A stretch of 64,000 nucleotides of DNA from Planomicrobium okeanokoites (GTDB lineage: Bacteria; Bacillota; Bacilli; Bacillales_A; Planococcaceae): NCBI RefSeq assembly GCF_003428875.1, contig NZ_QQRS01000003.1:124001-188000 (forward strand), read 5' to 3'. A model generated the notes under the pieces. That model had not been told where the DNA came from. It saw only the letters and a list, made by a program, of their open reading frames with translations, and searched no databases. Shown here piece by piece: positions 59,156 to 64,000 of this stretch (the stretch's first letter is position 1; the number at the start of each line of letters is the position of its first letter). The translations under genes were made by a program, and so were the position numbers.

Positions 59156-59355
59156 CTGAATCGCTCCTTTCTGGTGTTTTTTATTCATATTCCCGGTAAG
59201 TGTGAGGGTAAACGTTCAGAAATCGCCGTATTCCCGCTTGCAAAAATTTTCCTTTCCGCAGCCGTTCTAAAGGCATATCCATATGGTAGAATAATCGTAA
59301 TAATGAATTTTATTAGAATAAAGATATGCATTATGAAAAGACAGGGGCTGGATGT

Positions 59356-59814
59356 ATGTTGGGGGAAAGAGAAGAAGATGTGTTCGTAAAGAAACCGGCG
59401 GAGAAGCGCAGGCTGGGTGAACCGACGGGTGCGTTCAAAGGGGCAGCCTGGGGAGCATTGCTGATCGGCGTTTCGTCATATTTGATCGGTTTGTATAATG
59501 CAGGCATGGAATTGAACGAAAAAGGCTATTACATCGTGTTGCTGATTCTCGGGCTCTACTCGGCGGTATCGCTGCAAAAAGCTGTCCGGGACCGCGACGA
59601 AGGAATGAAAGTCACGAACCTCTACTACGGCATCAGCTGGTTCGCGCTGATTTCGGCGATTGCGCTCATGGCGATCGGCTTGTTCAACGCAGGCAGCATC
59701 GATTTGAGTGAAAAAGGCTTTTACGGCATTTCGTTTGTGCTGAGTTTGTTCGCTGTGGTAACTGTGCAGAAGAACGTAAGGGATACCGAAGAAGCGAATA
59801 GCATGGAAGATTAA
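59356..59814 (+). CDS. YiaA/YiaB-type inner membrane protein
   Basis: A 152-residue protein with four membrane helices arranged as two similar halves. GAAWGALLIGVSSYLIGLYN with NEKGYYIVLLILGLYSAVSL and LQKAVRDRDE recurs as YYGISWFALISAIALMAIGL, EKGFYGISFVLSLFAVVTV and QKNVRDTEE. This duplicated pattern is that of the YiaA family, whose function is unknown. The ATG at 59356 is chosen over 59326 on the basis of the nearby GGGG tract and the start of the hydrophilic N-terminus. Confidence 0.75.
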   Translation: MLGEREEDVFVKKPAEKRRLGEPTGAFKGAAWGALLIGVSSYLIGLYNAGMELNEKGYYIVLLILGLYSAVSLQKAVRDRDEGMKVTNLYYGISWFALISAIALMAIGLFNAGSIDLSEKGFYGISFVLSLFAVVTVQKNVRDTEEANSMED

Positions 59815-59851
59815 GCTGATCTTTCGGCTGAAATCCGATAACAGCAGAAGA

Positions 59852-59878
59852 AGCGTCCGGTCCGTGCCGGGCGTTTTG
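59852..59878 (+). terminator. Weak hairpin terminator
   Basis: AGCGTCCGG pairs with CCGGGCGTT (one G-T pair), followed by TTGTTC. Confidence 0.4.
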
Positions 59879-59904
59879 TTCTATCTGGAAGGAGGCAGGA
59901 TTTT

Positions 59905-60489
59905 TTGAGGAATTCGATTAGGACGGCTTTTATCCTGATGGGAGCCGGTACAATATTTTACCTGTTCATGAAGTACAGTTATTTGGTCAGCTTTCTATTT
60001 TTGCATTCCATTACCGGCTCCTTTGTTTTCATCGTGGCAATTATCGGTGCAATCTGGGCAGCGCTCAAACTGGATCGCATCATTTCAGAAAGCCGGTATG
60101 AATTTCCGATCCAATCCGCAGCAATCCTGTTGATGTCATTGTTTTTCGCTTACCAAATGTTTGCTTCCCATTTTTATTCGGAGCAGTATTTGAAAGCGGC
60201 GGGTCTTGAGAAAGTCGAGCAGTTGTTTGAGTTGGCCGAGTTGGATCTTGACGAGAGCGAATTGCGTGCAAAAGCGGAAGAAATTGCTGTGAAAGAGTCT
60301 GCCTACGCGATGGGTTTATATGGCGTCAATTCGCGTCCCGACGGAGTCGCAGACTTGGAAATCCTGGAATTCAAGCGCAGATACTATGCCTATGATTTGG
60401 TGATCGGCGGCGAAGGCAAAAGCGCCAGCTACACTTTTACGCGTGCTGGATTCGACTTTAAAATCAGTGGAAATTCGGTTATGGAATAA
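59905..60489 (+). CDS. Hypothetical membrane protein
   Basis: A 194-residue protein. Three predicted membrane helices (about residues 7-24, 29-53 and 68-88) are followed by a soluble domain of about 100 residues with strand-rich character (YYAYDLVIGGEGKSASYTF). Not recognised. It starts at TTG, with GGAAGGAGG upstream. Confidence 0.6.
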   Translation: MRNSIRTAFILMGAGTIFYLFMKYSYLVSFLFLHSITGSFVFIVAIIGAIWAALKLDRIISESRYEFPIQSAAILLMSLFFAYQMFASHFYSEQYLKAAGLEKVEQLFELAELDLDESELRAKAEEIAVKESAYAMGLYGVNSRPDGVADLEILEFKRRYYAYDLVIGGEGKSASYTFTRAGFDFKISGNSVME

Positions 60490-60557
60490 AATCGGAAGTT
60501 CTATTACTATAGAAAGAACATCTTGGCGATTTACAGATGGGAACGGGAGGGAGTCAC

Positions 60558-61523
60558 TTGCGGCCAATCATCATCGGAGTCTTTTCAGCTTTCTTTTTCG
60601 CATTTACATTTGTCCTGAATGCGTCGATGGAAGCCACCGGAGGCAGTTGGATCTGGAGTGCGTCGCTCCGCTATTTTTTCATGGTGCCGTTTTTGGTCGC
60701 CATCGTGCTCATGCGGAAAAATTTGCGGCCGGTCTTCAGTGAAATGAAAAAACAGCCAGGAAAATGGCTGCTGTGGAGCTTTGTCGGATTCGGCTTGTTC
60801 TATGCGCCTCTCTGTTTTGCCGCGGCCTATTCACCAGGCTGGCTGATTGCGGGAACGTGGCAGATCACGATTGTTTCAGGCACCTTGCTCGCGCCATTAT
60901 TTTTCACAACCATACATACACCGGGCGGCACACGGAAAGTAAGAGGGAAGATTCCGGTCAAAGGGCTGCTCATGTCGCTCATCATCCTGCTCGGCGTTGC
61001 GCTCATGCAAATGGAGCACGCCAAGCAATTGTCATTGGAAAACGTCCTGTACGGAATCGTTCCGATTCTCATCGCGTCATTCGCCTATCCGCTCGGAAAC
61101 CGAAAAATGATGGAAGTGTGCGAAGGCCGGCTGGACGCGTACCAACGGGTGCTCGGCATGACGATCGCCAGTCTGCCTCTCTGGTTCCTGCTATCAGCAT
61201 TCGGCATTTTCACCGTCGGCATGCCAAGCGGCAGCCAGGCTTTCCAATCGCTATTGGTGGCCATTTTCTCTGGCGTCATCGCCACGGTCCTATTCTTCAT
61301 GGCGACCGATATGGTAAGGGGCAGCATGCCGAAACTCGCAGCCGTCGAAGCCACGCAGTCGATGGAAGTTCTGTTCGCCTTAGCGGGTGAGCTGCTGTTT
61401 CTGTCCATCTTGTTCCCGTCACCGATGTCGTGGCTCGGCATCGTCATTGTAATTCTGGGAATGATTTTGCACAGCTATGTTTCGGGTGTGAAGGCGGAAA
61501 GGTATATTAAGCAGGTCGTGTAG
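60558..61523 (+). CDS. EmrE/DMT-type multidrug resistance efflux protein
   Basis: A 321-residue membrane protein with about ten helices, in two halves of the drug/metabolite transporter type (multidrug resistance efflux transporter family). FSAFFFAFTFVLNASMEATG at the start and VIATVLFFMATDMVRGSMPK with AAVEATQSMEVLFAL in the second half are typical. The TTG at 60558 follows GGGAGGG by 6 bp and is preferred to the ATG at 60537, which lacks a site. Confidence 0.8.
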   Translation: MRPIIIGVFSAFFFAFTFVLNASMEATGGSWIWSASLRYFFMVPFLVAIVLMRKNLRPVFSEMKKQPGKWLLWSFVGFGLFYAPLCFAAAYSPGWLIAGTWQITIVSGTLLAPLFFTTIHTPGGTRKVRGKIPVKGLLMSLIILLGVALMQMEHAKQLSLENVLYGIVPILIASFAYPLGNRKMMEVCEGRLDAYQRVLGMTIASLPLWFLLSAFGIFTVGMPSGSQAFQSLLVAIFSGVIATVLFFMATDMVRGSMPKLAAVEATQSMEVLFALAGELLFLSILFPSPMSWLGIVIVILGMILHSYVSGVKAERYIKQVV

Positions 61524-61694
61524 GTGATCAGGCGAAATTGTCTGGTCAGTTCATCCTTTGGGCTTGCCTTTTTTATTTTCAGTCAAAAATATTGTTTGAT
61601 AAGTGTCAGTAATTTTACGGATATTCATGGAATATGATCTAAATTTCTTCTTTCAACGTTTAGATGAAAAGAACGAAAAGGAGGCATACTAATC

Positions 61695-62207
61695 ATGAAT
61701 AAAAAATTGGGATTACTGTTAGCAGGTGGCGCTTTGATTTTGTCAGCTTGCGGAAATGATGGCAATCAGGCAAGCGAAGAGCAAAATGATATGGCTGAAG
61801 AGACGCCGGTTGCAGAGCAGGAAGAGAGTACAGAAGAAGCAGCGAGTGAGGAAGCAACAGATGCCGTTGAAGAAACTGAGGAAGCTGAAGAAAAGAAAGC
61901 TGAAGAAGAGGCACCTGCAGCAACAGATGCTCCTGAAGCCATGAGCGGAGAAGCCTCTGAACTCCTGTCGGAAGGGGACAGCACCAGTTTCGTTTTCAAT
62001 CAGACAGGTGAGTTTTCAATTTTTTGTGAACCACATCCTGTTATGAAAATGACTGTCATAGTTGAAGAAGGAGCAGAAAATTCAGGGGAAGTGGCATTGG
62101 ACATCGCTGATTATGAATTTAGTGAAGAGACAATTACCGTAGCACCTGGTACAACGATCACGTGGACAAATCAGGATTTAGCACAACATAATGTCGCTTT
62201 CGAATAA
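61695..62207 (+). CDS. Lipoprotein with an apparently permuted cupredoxin domain
   Basis: A 170-residue exported lipoprotein. The signal peptide ends in the lipobox LSAC (Cys about residue 19), then comes a long Glu/Ala/Thr-rich linker to about residue 85. The remainder holds the two halves of a cupredoxin in reversed order. The Cys/His/Met half (FVFNQTGEFSIFCEPHPVMK) comes first and the half with the first copper His (YEFSEETITVAPGTTITWTN, then QHNVAF) comes last. All expected copper ligands are present. AAAGGAGG precedes the ATG and a terminator follows the stop, so it is not cut off by the window. Confidence 0.75.
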   Translation: MNKKLGLLLAGGALILSACGNDGNQASEEQNDMAEETPVAEQEESTEEAASEEATDAVEETEEAEEKKAEEEAPAATDAPEAMSGEASELLSEGDSTSFVFNQTGEFSIFCEPHPVMKMTVIVEEGAENSGEVALDIADYEFSEETITVAPGTTITWTNQDLAQHNVAFE

Positions 62208-62224
62208 GTGATTGCAGAATGGCA

Positions 62225-62258
62225 AAAGGACTTCCGGAAATTGCGGAAGTCCTTTTTG
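62225..62258. terminator. Bidirectional terminator
   Basis: The perfect 12-bp stem AAAGGACTTCCG/CGGAAGTCCTTT is followed by TT on the plus strand. It is shared by convergent genes. Confidence 0.8.
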
Positions 62259-62262
62259 CTTT

Positions 62263-62775
62263 TTATGCAATTGTTTTCGCCTGATTTTTTATTTCTTTGA
62301 TATTCTTTAAAATATACCAACCATCAGACTTGTGTCCACCTAGGTTTTTGAAGAATGAAGGGTAGGTTATGGGAATAGCGGTAAATAAAAATACTGATAA
62401 ACTCATGAATGCTGCGCTGTTAAAAATGTTCCCTGGAATACCTGGAATGATAGAAGAGAGATACAAGAATAAAATAAAGACAATTAACGAAGCGATGGGC
62501 CCGCCTGCACTAAATAAGAGATTTTGTTTAGAAGTCGCGGACGGCAATTCATCCGAATTCGCTACACGACACAGTCCTGAAAAGGCTATGGTCAGATAAC
62601 ATGTCAGCCTCCCAAGACGAAGCTCCAGTTTCTGTTCTTTATTTCTGGGCCCAAGATAAATTTCTACTCTCGCTTTCTTATTGCGCATAAGCACTGGTAC
62701 TGCATGGCCAATTTCATGAATGAAGAGTACTGCATTCATAACGAACAGCACTGTAACCACTTCTAAAAGAAACAT
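62263..62775 (-). CDS. Site-2-protease-like (M50) membrane protein
   Basis: A 170-residue membrane protein. VLFIHEIGHAVPVLM carries the HExxH zinc motif inside the first helix, and the C-terminal GGHKSDGWYILKNI resembles the conserved Asp-Gly motif of M50 proteases. Three or four helices are predicted. It is small for the family, but both halves of the active site are visible. It may be an intramembrane protease or a minimal homologue without partners. The ATG at 62775 is preferred to 62793 because GAAGGGTG is better spaced. Confidence 0.7.
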   Translation of the reverse strand: MFLLEVVTVLFVMNAVLFIHEIGHAVPVLMRNKKARVEIYLGPRNKEQKLELRLGRLTCYLTIAFSGLCRVANSDELPSATSKQNLLFSAGGPIASLIVFILFLYLSSIIPGIPGNIFNSAAFMSLSVFLFTAIPITYPSFFKNLGGHKSDGWYILKNIKEIKNQAKTIA

Positions 62776-62965
62776 ATAAATGCACCCTTCCATCTCCCGA
62801 TGTGTAAAAATTCCTTTTCTTTAATACGGAGTAAGGCATAGAGAAGTTTCATTTCGCTAAAGTAATTTTTATCCAGATTTGACAGCAGTATCATGAAATC
62901 AATGGTACCCTTGAAGAAAGAGGATTTTTGTTTGGAAGAAAGGAAGATGCCCCCTGTTAGCTGAA

Positions 62966-63766
62966 ATGTATAAAAGAAGGGAAAAATTCAGTTGGCTGTT
63001 TCTGCTGTTCACTTTGGCCGCTGCTGCTGGGTTTGTGGCCATTCAGCCACCAGCGACGGAGCGGGAACGGTGGGAGCTGCTGTTCTTCCTGTTTCCAATC
63101 GGTTTCGTTCTCTCGATCATGTTCATCAGCCGCCAGCAGTATAACAAAGTGAAAGATATCGAAATTCCGGAATCGCAGAAGCAGCTTTTGGAGCTAAATG
63201 AAATAGTCGTCAAAAAAGATGTAGCACTCCTTCCGAGGCTGTTCCTGTTCGAGAAAAGCGGAGAGTTTATTGGCGAAGTGAAACCCGTGGACCTCAGTTG
63301 GTGGATGCGTACACTGCTTTCCGCACATTCCGTCTTCCTCACATTGCTGCCAATGACCTACTGTTTCTTTGCGCATAACGGCGAAAGATTGGTTACGTTC
63401 CAGAAAAAAGGATGGCTGAAGCAAGTCGAGCTGACAATTTTCGATGCACAGCAGCGGAAAATCGGCACATACATACAGGAAGAATTGAAAGCACTTATTC
63501 ATATCCGAGGCGAAATGTTCAATGCGCAGGGCGAGTTGATTTTGCCAATAAAAGCGTCAGGTTTCTCCGGCAATTTCAGCTGGAACGATGAGAAAGAGCG
63601 GCAATGGGCTTATTTCTACAATGGAATATTCCCGCACGAGTACACAGATTTGTTTCAGGATTCGCATAATCATATTGTGAAGCTGACCGATGAAATCCCG
63701 GAAGAAGAAAAAGCTTGTCTGCTTGCGGTGATCGGCTATTTGTTCATGATGCGGGTTAAGAATTAG
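62966..63766 (+). CDS. Hypothetical membrane-associated protein
   Basis: A 266-residue protein. Two membrane helices near the start (about residues 9-26 and 36-53) precede a soluble, strand-rich domain of about 180 residues (LLPRLFLFEKSGEFIGEVKP, later LTIFDAQQRKIGTY). A third hydrophobic stretch occurs near residue 120. Not recognised. The ribosome binding site is weak, so the start is uncertain. Confidence 0.55.
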   Translation: MYKRREKFSWLFLLFTLAAAAGFVAIQPPATERERWELLFFLFPIGFVLSIMFISRQQYNKVKDIEIPESQKQLLELNEIVVKKDVALLPRLFLFEKSGEFIGEVKPVDLSWWMRTLLSAHSVFLTLLPMTYCFFAHNGERLVTFQKKGWLKQVELTIFDAQQRKIGTYIQEELKALIHIRGEMFNAQGELILPIKASGFSGNFSWNDEKERQWAYFYNGIFPHEYTDLFQDSHNHIVKLTDEIPEEEKACLLAVIGYLFMMRVKN

Positions 63767-64000
63767 AAGAGAACGATAGTTGGGCAAGATTTCAGAGAAA
63801 GAAGAACTGCAGTGATTAAAATAAAGTCGTAATGGCTGAAGAGTAAATTCTTCAGGTGTTGCGTTTTTTATTTGCCAATTACGACAATCTAGCCTCCTTC
63901 GTTAGAAATATCTCAATCTATGAAGGCAGACAAGTTTAGAGCTGCTGGATAAGAAGTAAAAATAATTAGTAAATTTAGCGAAATTAAATTGACAACGCTT
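63767..64000. other. Terminal intergenic region
   Basis: AT-rich, with no gene seen. A short inverted repeat CTGAAGAG/CTCTTCAG-like (63835-63854) precedes a T-rich stretch and may be a weak terminator. Confidence 0.3.

Noticed and set aside
1-64000. tRNA, rRNA or replication origin
   Set aside because: No cloverleaf, rRNA-like sequence or DnaA-box cluster was noticed while reading both strands. A tRNAscan/Infernal run would settle this.

Overview
The window reads as chromosomal DNA of a Gram-positive, low-to-mid GC bacterium of the order Bacillales, most likely a Planococcaceae member (Planococcus-like). This placement is an inference. It rests on strong AAGGAGG-type ribosome binding sites, frequent TTG and GTG starts, sigma-A promoters, many strong intrinsic terminators, a YfiT/BstA-type bacillithiol transferase, a Cse60-like protein, and short 20-bp-period intergenic repeats. 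Most of the window has balanced base composition and ordinary housekeeping or membrane genes. The stretch from about 4 to 20 kb is visibly AT-rich and accessory.

Layout. 0-4 kb: the 3' end of a PLP aminotransferase, an intact IS1182-type insertion sequence, a DUF2975/PH-domain pair and two small zinc-ribbon membrane proteins. 4-18 kb: an accessory island with a GIY-YIG/DUF2075 P-loop protein, a RelA/SpoT-domain protein, a HEPN protein, a membrane protein plus PIN nuclease pair, an HsdR_N-TerD fusion, a MATE transporter and unknown ORFs. A family of about 160-bp repeats lies between almost all of these genes. Every copy has the same orientation, terminal inverted repeats and a central hairpin whose stem changes in a compensatory way between copies. 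The arrangement looks like a gene-cassette array, although no recombinase is visible. 18-24 kb: DUF1232, DUF4230, DUF4085, a lipoprotein sugar dehydrogenase, a 60-residue protein and an FAD monooxygenase.

24-33 kb: a duplicated gene fragment, a half-size MFS protein coupled to a membrane-anchored FAD oxidase, then a four-gene operon (carrier protein, adenylating enzyme, MBOAT acyltransferase, SGNH protein). That operon resembles dlt in logic but has a different gene order, and its sigma-A promoter abuts a near-consensus Fur box. An SDR oxidoreductase and a small membrane protein follow. 33-44 kb: tandem 20-bp repeats, a SEC-C protein, a small protein whose 3' end is duplicated at 24.5 kb, an M20 peptidase, a SWIM zinc-finger protein, an LLM flavin oxidoreductase, a membrane protein and an aromatic-acid-exporter-like protein.

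44-53 kb: a cyclic-di-GMP-I riboswitch upstream of a secreted glycosidase-like protein, then Hpt-REC-REC, HEAT-repeat membrane protein, processive GT2 glycosyltransferase and CheY-like receiver genes. A convergent hybrid histidine kinase completes the set. Together they look like an exopolysaccharide/biofilm module under c-di-GMP and phosphorelay control. 53-64 kb: GNAT, S51 peptidase-like, Cse60-like, BstA-like, TspO-like, several unknown membrane proteins, YiaA-like and EmrE-like proteins, a lipoprotein with an apparently permuted cupredoxin, an M50-like protease and a hypothetical protein.

No tRNA, rRNA, CRISPR array or replication origin was seen. Function calls come from reading motifs and recalling families. 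No database search was run.
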